A stretch of DNA of 15,265 nucleotides from CAYLLT01 sp964591605 (GCA_964591605.1 CAZQEN010000176.1:1-15265), one strand, 5' to 3'; positions 7,245 through 14,865 are shown, counted from the stretch's first letter. Program-made: numbers and translations. The notes: a model not told the origin generated them from the letters alone.

Positions 7245-7273
7245 ATTATACCTCGAAGTTTGGGTATTGTTAG
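7245..7273 (-). promoter_or_regulatory. dnaE promoter
   Basis: On the minus strand a perfect TATAAT lies at 7250-7245, with CTAACA (4 of 6 matches to TTGACA) 17 nt upstream at 7273-7268. Transcription would start near 7238, leaving a leader of about 60 nt before the ATG at 7176. The box sits in the 116-116 nt gap after the cysteine desulfurase stop, in which I see no intrinsic terminator, so some read-through from the upstream operon is possible. Confidence 0.6.
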
Positions 7274-7301
7274 GAAAGAGGGGAAAGCGAACAGATGCGA
7301 G

Positions 7302-8441
7302 TTACAGAGCGATCTGCTGCAGCGCGTCGGTCAGGCGATCGATGTCCTGGAGCGTGCTGAACGGCCCGGGCGTGATGCGGACGGCGCCGTCGGGGAATGT
7401 GCCGAGTTCGCGGTGGATGTACGGGGCGCAGTGCAGGCCGGGGCGGATGGCGATGTTGAATGATTCGTCGAGGATCGCGCCCACTTCGGCGGGGGCCAGG
7501 CCCTCGACGCTGATCGCCAGGGCGCCGGCGCGGCGGGACCAGTCGCGCGAACCGTGGATGGTGAATCGATCGTCGCCTTCGAGCGCGGCGACGAGGCGCT
7601 GGATCAGCGCGCGCTCGTGGGTGAGCGTTTTCGCCGGGTCGTTCTGTGTGACCCAGTCGACGCCGGCGCCCAGGCCGGCGATGCCGACGGTGTTGGGCGT
7701 GCCGCCCTCGAGCCAGTAGGGGTAAAGGTGCGGCTGCGTGGGCGAGGCGGAATCGCCGCCGGTGCCGCCGATCCGCAGCGGGCGCGGGTCGGCACGCGGG
7801 CCCACGTACAGGCCACCCGTGCCGGTGGGGCCCATGAGCGACTTGTGGCCGGGGAACGCGAGCAGGTCGATGTTCATCTGGCGGACGGAGATGGGCACGA
7901 GGCCGGCCGACTGGGCCGAGTCGAGGAGAAAGAGCACGTCGCGCTCGCGGGCGATGCGGCCGATGTCCTGCGCCGGCTGGATCGTGCTCAGGACGTTGCT
8001 GCAGTGCGTGATCGCGATGAGCCGCGTTTTTGGCGTGATGGCATTGCGGATCGCATCCGGATCGACGAAGCCGCCGTCGCTCATCGGCAGCCGCGTGAGT
8101 GCGATGGAACCCTCGTCGGCCATCGTCTGCAGCGGGCGCGAGACGCTGTTGTGCTCGAGCGTGGTGGTGATCGCGTGATCGCCCTCGCGCAGCACGCCCC
8201 TGATCGCGATGTTGAGCGCGTCGGTGCAGTTGAGCGCAAGGATCATCCGCTGCGGGTCGTCGCCGTCGAAGAGGCTGGTGAGCTTGGCGCGCACGTCGTC
8301 GAGCTTCTTCTCGGCCGCAATGGCCATGCGATGCCCGGCCCGCCCCGGATTGGCCGCGTCCTCGGCCAGGAAGCGCACCATCTCCTCGGTCACGCAGGGG
8401 GGCTTGGGCCAGCTTGTCGCACCGTTATCAAGGTAAATCAT
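7302..8441 (-). CDS. cysteine desulfurase family PLP enzyme
   Basis: Class V aminotransferase of the NifS/CsdA type, 379 residues, full length. It takes sulfur from cysteine as a persulfide, leaving alanine. Visible features: EHNS at 96-99, the PLP-nitrogen aspartate D174 in LLDSAQSAG, the PLP lysine K200 in AFPGHKSLMGPTGTGGLYVG, and the persulfide cysteine C338 in RPGLHCAPYIHRELG. The start MIYLDNGATSWPKP is classic. Its ATG overlaps the DUF4276 stop as ATGA. It is the last gene of the sulfur-carrier operon and would supply sulfur to the MoeB/ThiF enzyme and the Gly-Gly carrier encoded upstream. It resembles the group of small desulfurases that includes TIGR01977-type proteins more than housekeeping IscS. 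An alternative role such as selenocysteine lyase cannot be excluded. Confidence 0.92.
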   Translation of the reverse strand: MIYLDNGATSWPKPPCVTEEMVRFLAEDAANPGRAGHRMAIAAEKKLDDVRAKLTSLFDGDDPQRMILALNCTDALNIAIRGVLREGDHAITTTLEHNSVSRPLQTMADEGSIALTRLPMSDGGFVDPDAIRNAITPKTRLIAITHCSNVLSTIQPAQDIGRIARERDVLFLLDSAQSAGLVPISVRQMNIDLLAFPGHKSLMGPTGTGGLYVGPRADPRPLRIGGTGGDSASPTQPHLYPYWLEGGTPNTVGIAGLGAGVDWVTQNDPAKTLTHERALIQRLVAALEGDDRFTIHGSRDWSRRAGALAISVEGLAPAEVGAILDESFNIAIRPGLHCAPYIHRELGTFPDGAVRITPGPFSTLQDIDRLTDALQQIAL

Positions 8442-9058
8442 TGCTCGCTTCTCACGATGGATTCCAGGTCGATGCCTGCCGTGCCCGCCAGATCATCGAG
8501 AAATGCCTTGAAATAACGGCAGCGCTGATATACGCGGGCGATGCTCAGATTCGCCAACAGATCCACGCCTTCCGCCGTCTCCCGATACGCTCGGCCCGCC
8601 TGCCGAAAAAGCTGATGCAGAACCACCTTTGGAGGACTGTCCAAATCGATGGCCTCGGCGTCACGACTTAATCGCTGTTCGTCGAGCAGGAGCTTATTCG
8701 CGAGGCGGCTTCGATCACAAAGAATCCATGCCTCGATATCGTGCATCGCGACATGGACGTGGACAAATGGCCGGAGAGGCACATCGACCTCCTTCAAAAT
8801 CCCTTTCCGGAGCTCGTCCACCGTGTTCCATCGCGGGTGCCTGGGGTGGAAGTCGACCAGAGCAAAAATGTGAACCTCGCCGTCGCGGGAGCATCGGGCC
8901 TTCGCCAACCTCGGAAGGTTCTTAATGACCTCGTCGCGTCCTTCGTGTCGGCGCGACCACTCCACGCGCGCGGAACGCCCCGCGAAAACAGGTGCCAGAA
9001 ACCGCCGGAGAGCGAGGCGTTCCATCTCGCCCTCGAACATGAAGCGAATGATGCTCAC
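8438..9058 (-). CDS. DUF4276 family protein, likely TOPRIM-like partner of the AAA ATPase
   Basis: 206 residues. The family pattern is seen as an acidic start IIRFMFEGEMERLALRRFL (E9/E11), a hydrophobic strand ending in Asp (VHIFALVDF, D69), VHVAMHDIEAWILCD (E109) and PPKVVLHQLF (142-151), ending in a helical region ANLSIARVYQRCRYFKAFLDDL. The spacing of Glu, Asp and Glu suggests a TOPRIM-like metal site, as proposed for related OLD and PARIS partners; this is inference. DUF4276 genes commonly follow an AAA ATPase gene, as here. The start is GTG at 9058, forming a GTGA overlap with the ATPase stop; an ATG at 9040 is the alternative. The stop overlaps the desulfurase ATG. It could be an effector nuclease of a defence pair. 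Confidence 0.8.
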   Translation of the reverse strand: MSIIRFMFEGEMERLALRRFLAPVFAGRSARVEWSRRHEGRDEVIKNLPRLAKARCSRDGEVHIFALVDFHPRHPRWNTVDELRKGILKEVDVPLRPFVHVHVAMHDIEAWILCDRSRLANKLLLDEQRLSRDAEAIDLDSPPKVVLHQLFRQAGRAYRETAEGVDLLANLSIARVYQRCRYFKAFLDDLAGTAGIDLESIVRSEQ

Positions 9059-10251
9059 GGATGCCGTTCCAGCTCGCCCATACTCATCAGCTCTCCCAGC
9101 GAGAACTCCGCCAGCCAGTCCGAAAGGTCACGCTGCGAGAGTTTCTCGAACGTCGAGCGGCCTTGCTGCGACTCTGCCACGATGATTTCTTCGGCGCGGA
9201 AATGAGAGACGAGATTCGGACTGTGCGTCGTCACGATAACCTGCGCGGAGTCGGCGGCGGAACGGATCAGGTCGCTCAAAATGCCGAGCATGCGGGGATG
9301 AAGCCCGACCTCCGGCTCATCCAGGCAGATGACAACGTTTGGCGGTGGACGCAGAAGGATTGCCAGCAGGCACAAATACTTGTACTGGCCGTCCGACAGT
9401 TCCCAGAGATACAACGGCCGGTTGGCGTATTCGCTGTGCCAGGAGAAAAGGATGCGGCCTTCCCCGGTCGCATCCGGCTTGAAGTGAACGCGTCGGAAAT
9501 CCGGAAACACGAGTTTTACGTAGTGATCGAAGTCCGCCTGGAAACCGTCATCGCTGAGGCGCGTGCTGAGCACGTTCGCCAGGTTCGAACCATCCTGATA
9601 CAGAACCAGATCGCTGGTTGCCACGCGTGGGAGCTTGTATGCGGAGAACCGAGGTGAATAGATCGGGTCGTAGACCTGGATCCACGAGAGCAGGGTGGAG
9701 GTCACATACGCGCCGGGATAATGCAGCGGCTGCTTCACCTGGGAGATGGCGAGTTCGCCGGCCTCCTTGAGCTCGATGGCGGAATCGGCCTGACCGGTCG
9801 TCTCATTGACAAAAGAGGCAAGATTCTGACGGCGATCCAGCAACGGAGTGGCCGGCACATCGGCTCCGAAAAGCCCCCTGTCGCCCGAGATCCTTCCAAG
9901 TCGCTCCTCCTGAACCAGGGCCTCAGCACCGAACTGGCTCAGTTCGATCACGTATCGCCAGACACGCTGTTCGGTGTCCTGTGGCACAGCGAGATCGAGT
10001 GAAACGTGAACCGAGTCAACACCCGGCATTGCAGATCGAACGGAGAGGTAGCCTCCACGGCCTTTCAGGCCCAATGCCAGAAATCCGGAGGCTGCGTCTC
10101 GGAGCAAGCCGAATAGCTCAATCAGGCTGCTCTTCCCCGTTGCGTTCGGGCCGATGAAAAGGTTGAGGCGATCCAGATCGAGGGTAACATCGACCAGAGA
10201 ACGATAACCGGTGACGTTCATTCGCGTGATCATGTTGGATCTCGAGTTCAC
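9055..10251 (-). CDS. AAA15/OLD-type ABC-like ATPase
   Basis: 398-residue ATPase of the SMC/ABC-related class found in OLD, PARIS and similar two-gene modules. Walker A is IGPNATGKSS (33-42) after the typical opening MNVTGYRSLVDVTLDLDRLNL. The signature motif is LSDGQ (285-289), Walker B is VVICLDEPEVGLHP (306-319), and the switch histidine is H343 in VTTHSPNLVSHF. No C-terminal nuclease domain is present; the following DUF4276 gene probably supplies it. The start is GTG 10251, overlapping the upstream stop as GTGA; ATG 10233 (MITRMNV) would also give a complete domain. There is no transmembrane segment, so it is cytosolic and not a transporter subunit. It is part of the long minus-strand gene series between moeB and the cysteine desulfurase. 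Confidence 0.88.
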   Translation of the reverse strand: MNSRSNMITRMNVTGYRSLVDVTLDLDRLNLFIGPNATGKSSLIELFGLLRDAASGFLALGLKGRGGYLSVRSAMPGVDSVHVSLDLAVPQDTEQRVWRYVIELSQFGAEALVQEERLGRISGDRGLFGADVPATPLLDRRQNLASFVNETTGQADSAIELKEAGELAISQVKQPLHYPGAYVTSTLLSWIQVYDPIYSPRFSAYKLPRVATSDLVLYQDGSNLANVLSTRLSDDGFQADFDHYVKLVFPDFRRVHFKPDATGEGRILFSWHSEYANRPLYLWELSDGQYKYLCLLAILLRPPPNVVICLDEPEVGLHPRMLGILSDLIRSAADSAQVIVTTHSPNLVSHFRAEEIIVAESQQGRSTFEKLSQRDLSDWLAEFSLGELMSMGELERHP

Positions 10252-10691
10252 ATCAGGATACCGTCACGACCTCTCGAATGGCATCCCCAGGCACGCCAGC
10301 CAAACCCTGATCTCATCGATCCATGGCTCAGCCGCAGTTGCCACACCTCGTACATGGCTTGCTCACCCAGAGCGGTGCCGGCAATTGCGTAAAAACTTTG
10401 CCCATCTCCGGGCAGCACACACCATCGCTCCGGATGTCGCAGAACCTCCCGAATCTCGGCGCGATCGAGGTCTCTCTCGACGTTCCGCATGGCCGTGGGC
10501 TGGACCTCATACAGCTTGACGAGTCCTCTTTCCGTGAGTCCACTCACCAGAGCCTGCGCCAGTCGAACGTACGCATCCTCCTCGAGAGCCGGCCTCACGT
10601 GTCGGAGTTCGACAACAACCTGATGAAGCTCCAGGTAGTCTTCAAGCGCCAGCTCCATGAGATGCCTCTGGATATCATTCAACGGCATCAC
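10248..10691 (-). CDS. small protein of unknown function, possibly winged-helix-like
   Basis: I do not recognise this 147-residue protein with certainty. The first 60 residues are predicted helical (DIQRHLMELALEDYLELHQVVVELRH, then EEDAYVRLAQALVSGLTERGLVKLYEVQ), like a helical or winged-helix fold ending in a beta wing (GLVKLYEVQ). Then come DRAEIREVLRHPERWCVLP and FYAIAGTALGEQAMYEVW. There is no signal peptide, membrane helix, metal motif or JAMM protease motif. GTG 10691 makes a GTGA overlap with the moeB stop; ATG 10688 shares one base with that stop (TGATG). The gene also overlaps the ATPase start. It may be a regulator or third component of the ATPase/DUF4276 pair, but nothing in the sequence proves this. 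Confidence 0.7.
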   Translation of the reverse strand: MMPLNDIQRHLMELALEDYLELHQVVVELRHVRPALEEDAYVRLAQALVSGLTERGLVKLYEVQPTAMRNVERDLDRAEIREVLRHPERWCVLPGDGQSFYAIAGTALGEQAMYEVWQLRLSHGSMRSGFGWRAWGCHSRGRDGILM

Positions 10692-11773
10692 GCACCAATG
10701 TACTTCGCGTAAATCGACCTCGCCTCGTCCGGTTTGCTCGTGCCCTTAATGATCGCTCTTCCATCGGCGAAAACGGTGAGCTCGTGCGGCTTGATTTCGG
10801 CCTTGAGCATGAACGCGTTGAACTTGGGCTCGGCGTGGGCGACGTTTTTCACCTTCTCAGCGATGGTCGGGAAATCGATCTTGAGGCCCGGTGGCGGGGA
10901 GACCTGGACGGCGTTGCGGCCGCAGAGGGTCGTGGCACTGCCGGCGAACTTGCCCTCGAGGAACTCGAAGTTCTTGCGTTTGCAGCACGGGCAGTCGCCC
11001 AGGTCGCGGGCTTTCTGCACGTTGAGCATCGAGACGCGGCCGGACCAGGCGTCGAAATTGAGGAGCTTGCGGTTCACCGCGTCGAAGCGGCCCATGAGGA
11101 TCTTCATTGCTTCCAGTGCCTGGTGCGAGGCGACCATGTTGACGACCGGCCCGAGCACGCCGGCGGTGTCGCAGGTCGGGTTCATCTCCGGCGGCGGGGC
11201 CTGCTCGAAAACGCAGCGCAGGCAGGGCGTCTCGCCCGGGATGACCGGCATCGACAGGCCCGTCGCGCCGATGCACGCGCCGTAGACCCACGGGCGGTCG
11301 GTCTTGACGGCCAGATCGTTGATCAGGAACCGCGTCTCGAAATTGTCGGTGCCGTCGAGCAGCAGGTCGGCGCCCTCGCCGAGCTTCTCGATGTTGCGGT
11401 GATTCACGTCGGTGACGACGGCCTCGACGTCGATCGACGAGTTGATGCGCTGGATCTTGCGGCGGGCGGCCTCGGCCTTGGGCAGATTGGCTGCGATGTC
11501 GTCTTCGTTGAAGAGCACCTGACGCTGCAGGTTGTTGAGCTCGATGAAGTCGCGATCGACGATGCGCATGAAGCCGATGCCCGCACGGGCGAGGGTGTTG
11601 GCCAGCACGGTCCCCAGCGCGCCGCAGCCGATGAGCGTCACGCGGGCCTCGAGCAGGCGGCGCTGACCTTCCTCGCCGATGGGCTCGAAGAGCATCTGCC
11701 GCGAGTAGCGGGCGAGTTTGGGGTCCTGTTCGATGCGTTGTGCAGCCTTACTGATGGCCATGGACGGATTCAT
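10688..11773 (-). CDS. moeB: MoeB/ThiF family adenylyltransferase (E1-like) for a sulfur carrier
   Basis: E1-like enzyme that adenylates the C-terminal glycine of a ThiS/MoaD/CysO-type carrier, 361 residues. Seen: RYSRQMLFEPIGEEGQRRL (22-40), the nucleotide loop GCGALG (49-54), IVDRDFIELNNLQRQVLF (71-88) with D73 and R84, LLLDGTDNFETRFLIND (137-153), zinc cysteines in CLRC (184/187) and CPCC (261/264), and NPTCDTAGVLGP with C201, a candidate sulfur-handling cysteine. There is no rhodanese domain; instead a tail of about 75 residues ends LTVFADGRAIIKGTSKPDEARSI. ATG 11773 overlaps the upstream stop as ATGA, which decides the start; ATG 11761 is the alternative. With the carrier and desulfurase in the same operon, its task is probably thiocarboxylate formation on that carrier, not molybdopterin synthesis. 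Confidence 0.93.
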   Translation of the reverse strand: MNPSMAISKAAQRIEQDPKLARYSRQMLFEPIGEEGQRRLLEARVTLIGCGALGTVLANTLARAGIGFMRIVDRDFIELNNLQRQVLFNEDDIAANLPKAEAARRKIQRINSSIDVEAVVTDVNHRNIEKLGEGADLLLDGTDNFETRFLINDLAVKTDRPWVYGACIGATGLSMPVIPGETPCLRCVFEQAPPPEMNPTCDTAGVLGPVVNMVASHQALEAMKILMGRFDAVNRKLLNFDAWSGRVSMLNVQKARDLGDCPCCKRKNFEFLEGKFAGSATTLCGRNAVQVSPPPGLKIDFPTIAEKVKNVAHAEPKFNAFMLKAEIKPHELTVFADGRAIIKGTSKPDEARSIYAKYIGA

Positions 11774-12510
11774 TTCCTTTCGTCGTGGTTGCTGCGACCC
11801 AGCTCGGCCAGAAAACCCTCCTCCACCGTCTCGGCCTGGGGGGCGGGCGGCGTCGGAACCGGTGGACCGCTCGCGGGTGCGGCGCCCGGAGCAGCATCCT
11901 GGGATTGTAGCGGCGGGGGCGGCGGAGTTCCGGGCTGTTCGGCCATCGGCCGAGCCACCGGCGTCGACGGGGCAGGCGGAGTCTGACGCAGGTTCGCCTT
12001 GGCCTGCAACAGGCGGTCGCGGGCGGACTCTTTGAGGCCCTCGACGGGCGGAGTCGGCGGCTCGGGCACCTTGACCGACGTTCGCGACGCCGCTGTCCGC
12101 GACAGGGCGACAAACTGAGTCCAACTGTGCCGCGCCGCGCTGAGAAACAGGAGAGCGAAGATCAGAAACAGCAGCCCCTCATAGTCGCCGTCGGAAATCC
12201 AGATGATGCCCACGCCGCTGAGGGCCAGCCCCACGATGGCCGATACCAGGGCGTCGACGGCCAGACCGACGGTCAGGCCGGACCAGCAGAGGATCGCCGC
12301 GCCCAGCAGGGAGAGGCCGCCGATCCGCAGAAGCCAGTTGGTCGCGAAGACGGAGGTGACGTAGAGCCGCGTGCCCTGGGCCACGTCGTAAGGCCGCAGG
12401 AAGCCGAAAAAGAGCATCAGAGCGGCGGCGATGGCGGCGTACATGGCGGTCTGATTCAGCACCGCCCGGCGGGATTCATCAAAACCGGTGGATGTATCGA
12501 ATTCGCTCAT
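11770..12510 (-). CDS. four-helix membrane protein with proline-rich tail
   Basis: Unknown function, 246 residues from ATG 12510; a GTG at 12528 would add six residues, and neither has a strong ribosome binding site. Four hydrophobic segments can be seen: MYAAIAAALMLFFGFL, FATNWLLRIGGLSLLGAAIL, VGLAVDALVSAIVGLALSGV and LLFLIFALLFLSAARHSW. A soluble C-terminal half of about 100 residues follows, rich in Pro, Ala and charged residues (PEPPTPPVEGLKESARDRLL, later PPPPPLQSQDAAPGAAP), likely disordered. It lies between the NIL protein and moeB and its stop overlaps the moeB start. Position suggests a role linked to sulfur supply, such as membrane anchoring, but no transporter or protease motif is visible, so this is only guilt by association. 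Confidence 0.78.
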   Translation of the reverse strand: MSEFDTSTGFDESRRAVLNQTAMYAAIAAALMLFFGFLRPYDVAQGTRLYVTSVFATNWLLRIGGLSLLGAAILCWSGLTVGLAVDALVSAIVGLALSGVGIIWISDGDYEGLLFLIFALLFLSAARHSWTQFVALSRTAASRTSVKVPEPPTPPVEGLKESARDRLLQAKANLRQTPPAPSTPVARPMAEQPGTPPPPPLQSQDAAPGAAPASGPPVPTPPAPQAETVEEGFLAELGRSNHDERK

Positions 12511-12593
12511 GAGGATGCCATCCGGCACGCTGGAATCACCATCGAAATCGCGAGAAAGCGCTTATCCGCGGTGCGATCTGACCGGTCGCGCCT

Positions 12594-13127
12594 TTATCCC
12601 TCCAGGACGGTCTTCTCGATCGGCTCGACTTCGCACCCCCGCTCGCGCAGGAATTCGATCGCGCCCTCCACGTGACTCTTCGGCCCGGAGAGGAGCAGAG
12701 CCATGATGCTGACGCTCTCGCCGGTGCTCGACTGGCGGATGTCGAAGGTGACATCGTAGCGGCCGGCCATCTCCCAGGTGAGCGGCTCACGGCGGACCTC
12801 GCCGATGAAGGTGATCCACATCTTCCTCGAGACCACCGGCTCATCCGGGCTGGACGGCTGGCGCGGGGGCGGCGTCGGCACCGGGGCCCGGTAGGCGCGG
12901 CTTTCATGGACGCTCACCTCGATGCCGGATTCGAGCAGGAACTGCTCGGCGGCCATCACCTGGGGCTCCTCGCCGACGATCAGCAGATGAAAGTGGCCGC
13001 GGTGCTGCGAGACGTTGGCGGAGATGATGTTGAACACGACGCGGGTGCGGCGTGCCATCTCGCAGAGCAGGGGCTGGGTCACCGTCTGCGTGGGAAACGT
13101 CAACTCGATGTCGTGTTCGACGGCCAT
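12594..13127 (-). CDS. protein with two NIL domains
   Basis: 177 residues with two tandem NIL-type domains. The first, about 6-80, reads LTFPTQTVTQPLLCEMARRT, then VFNIISANV (31-39) and a GHFHLLIVGEE strand. The second, about 103-175, begins WITFIGEVRREPLTWEMAGR and ends IEFLRERGCEVEPIEK. A Pro-rich linker joins them. NIL domains occur as the methionine-sensing C-terminal domain of the MetN transporter ATPase and in ferredoxin-linked proteins needed for homocysteine formation in anaerobes. The present protein has no ATPase or ferredoxin part. In a SAM-riboswitch operon with a sulfur carrier, it could bind methionine or homocysteine, or assist sulfur transfer; this is inference. ATG 13127 has AGGTGG upstream. 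Confidence 0.82.
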   Translation of the reverse strand: MAVEHDIELTFPTQTVTQPLLCEMARRTRVVFNIISANVSQHRGHFHLLIVGEEPQVMAAEQFLLESGIEVSVHESRAYRAPVPTPPPRQPSSPDEPVVSRKMWITFIGEVRREPLTWEMAGRYDVTFDIRQSSTGESVSIMALLLSGPKSHVEGAIEFLRERGCEVEPIEKTVLEG

Positions 13128-13217
13128 GTCACCACCTGATCATGCGCCCACGCTGCGGCGCGGGCTGAGATCTCATTCCGACAAGCCAAAGCGGCGTCGA
13201 TGCCGCCGCACTCCACA

Positions 13218-13490
13218 TCATCCGCCGGCGACGGCCTGAATGATGCTGATCTCGTCGCTGTCTTTGACCGGCGTCTTGAGGTCCTCCATGAACCGGATGT
13301 CTTCGTCGTTGACAAACACGTTGACGAACCGGTTCAGCGTGCCGTCTTCTTTGAAGAGGCGCGGCTTGAAGTCCGCGTATTTCGCACAGAGGCCCGTGAG
13401 CACGTCGCCGATCGTCCCGCCGGTGGCGGGGATGACGTCGGCGCCGTTGGTGAACTTACGCAGGGGGGTCGGAATTCGTACCTGGGGCAT
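13218..13490 (-). CDS. CysO-like ThiS/MoaD family sulfur carrier protein
   Basis: Ubiquitin-fold sulfur carrier, 90 residues, ending exactly in Ala-Val-Ala-Gly-Gly. After adenylation the terminal glycine becomes a thiocarboxylate that donates sulfide. The pattern VRIPTPLRKFTNG, then FVNVFVNDEDIRF (about 54-66) and AVAGG closely follows what I recall of Mycobacterium tuberculosis CysO (VSIPTILRPHTGG... FVNIYVNDEDVRF... AVAGG), the carrier for cysteine synthesis, more than MoaD for molybdopterin. ATG 13490 is preceded by AGGAAGAG; the open frame upstream of it is not conserved. It lies 41 nt after the threonine synthase homologue, its likely partner. Because Gly-Gly is already terminal, no maturation protease is needed, although CysO systems use the Mec protease to release the product and none is seen here. 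Confidence 0.9.
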   Translation of the reverse strand: MPQVRIPTPLRKFTNGADVIPATGGTIGDVLTGLCAKYADFKPRLFKEDGTLNRFVNVFVNDEDIRFMEDLKTPVKDSDEISIIQAVAGG

Positions 13491-13531
13491 TTCTCTTCCT
13501 TTTCTTGTCCACAGATGGACACCTGGTTCTC

Positions 13532-14800
13532 TCATACGGCCACGGCCGCGGGGCGCGGGCGGGCCGACTTTTTCTGATCGTCGATCAGGCCGTCGAACTC
13601 GCTGAGTTTCGCGTTGATCAGCGCCGGCTCCTCGAGGCGGTCGAGCACGGCCTCCTGCGTCTTGAGACCGTTGCCGGTGATGGCGATCACGATCGACTCG
13701 TCCCGCGGGATGCGGCCCTGATCGAGCAGCTTCTTCGTGACGGCCATCGTCGTCCCGCCGGCCGGTTCCGTCCAGACGCCCTCGGTCTCGGCCAGCGTCT
13801 TGATGCCCTCGACGATCTCATCATCGGTGACGCTCTCGGCCCAGCCGTTGGATTCCTTGACCGCCTGAATCACGTAGTAGCCGTCGGCCGGATTGCCGAT
13901 GGCGATCGACTTGGCGATGGTGTGCGGCTTCTGCGGCTTGATGATGTCGGTGCCGGCGTGGATGGCCTTGACGACCGGATCACACCCCCCCGCCTGGGCC
14001 GAGTATACGCGGCACGGGGTATCTTCGATCAGACCAAGCTGGACGAACTCGCGGAAGGCCTTCCAGATCTTGGGCAGGATGGTCCCGCCGGCCGTCGGCA
14101 CGACAATGTGCCGCGGCAGCCGCCAGCCGAGTTGCTCGGCCACTTCGAAGCCGTAGGTCTTGGCGCCCTCGGTGTAATACGGCCGAAGATTCACGTTCAC
14201 GATCGCCCAGCGGTACTTGTCGGCGATCTCGGCGCAGAGGCGGTTCACATCGTCGTAGTTGCCGCGGATGCGGACCATTTTGGGCTTGTAGATGAGCGAG
14301 CCGAGGACTTTGCCCTGCTCGAGATCGTGCGGAATCATCACCCACGCCGGCTTGCTGACGACGGCCGAATGGGCTGAGACGCTGTTGGCCAGATTGCCCG
14401 TGCTCGCGCAGCCGAACGTCTCGAAGCCGAACTCGAGCCCCTTGCTGAAGGCGACGCTGACCACGCGCTCCTTGTAGGAGAGCGAAGGGGCGTTGACGGA
14501 ATCGTCTTTGACGTAGAGTTCGCGGCAGCCCCAGCGTTTTTCGAGGTTGCGGGCGCGGCGCAGCGGCGTCCAGCCGGAGTGGTGGCCGGTGGCGGGCTCG
14601 CCCTCGACGGGCAGGAGGTCCCGGTAGCGCCACAGGGACGACGGGCCGGCCTCGATGGACTCGCGTGTGACGCGGCCGCGCATCCGCCCGTAGTCGTATT
14701 CGACCTCAAGCGGCCCGAAGCACACTTCGCAGACATGCAGCGGCTGCGTCTCATACTGCTGGCCGCATTCGCGACATTTCAAACCGATGACGTAACTCAT
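13532..14800 (-). CDS. thrC: threonine synthase homologue (fold type II PLP enzyme), possibly a thiocarboxylate-using sulfhydrylase
   Basis: 422 residues, full length. An N-terminal zinc ribbon has C9, C12, C24 and C27. The PLP lysine is K110 in APSLSYKERVVSVAFSKG, where many threonine synthases read PTGSFKDR. The Ser/Asn loop is CASTGNLANS (131-140), the middle region includes VVPTAGGTILPKIWKAF, and the C-terminal half has GVWTEPAGGTT and ITGNGLKTQEAV. Threonine synthase converts O-phosphohomoserine to threonine. As the first gene after a SAM-I riboswitch and next to a CysO-like carrier, this homologue could instead use the same or a related substrate to make homocysteine or cysteine; that is inference. 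ATG 14800 has GAGGAA upstream. Downstream genes follow at 41, 90 and 83 nt, then by overlaps. Ordinary ThrC activity remains the default reading. Confidence 0.88.
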   Translation of the reverse strand: MSYVIGLKCRECGQQYETQPLHVCEVCFGPLEVEYDYGRMRGRVTRESIEAGPSSLWRYRDLLPVEGEPATGHHSGWTPLRRARNLEKRWGCRELYVKDDSVNAPSLSYKERVVSVAFSKGLEFGFETFGCASTGNLANSVSAHSAVVSKPAWVMIPHDLEQGKVLGSLIYKPKMVRIRGNYDDVNRLCAEIADKYRWAIVNVNLRPYYTEGAKTYGFEVAEQLGWRLPRHIVVPTAGGTILPKIWKAFREFVQLGLIEDTPCRVYSAQAGGCDPVVKAIHAGTDIIKPQKPHTIAKSIAIGNPADGYYVIQAVKESNGWAESVTDDEIVEGIKTLAETEGVWTEPAGGTTMAVTKKLLDQGRIPRDESIVIAITGNGLKTQEAVLDRLEEPALINAKLSEFDGLIDDQKKSARPRPAAVAV

Positions 14801-14865
14801 TCGCGTTCCTCATCAAAGCGGTCTTTCGGAGTAACCGGGCGTCCGCTTACGCACTGGCGCCGCGC

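Noticed and set aside
8438..10251. PARIS antiphage system
   Set aside because: The ATPase type fits loosely, but the partner reads as DUF4276 and not the DUF4435 effector AriB, so only a general OLD/PARIS-like label is justified.
10784..11986. Plus-strand open frame of 400 codons opposite moeB
   Set aside because: Low-complexity Asp/Val/Ala/Gly composition and no motif; the minus strand encodes an unmistakable E1-like enzyme.
13506..13521. Hairpin TGTCCA/TGGACA between thrC and the carrier gene as a terminator
   Set aside because: The stem is only 6 bp and no T-run follows on the minus strand; the next gene is 41 nt from the thrC stop and reads as part of the operon.
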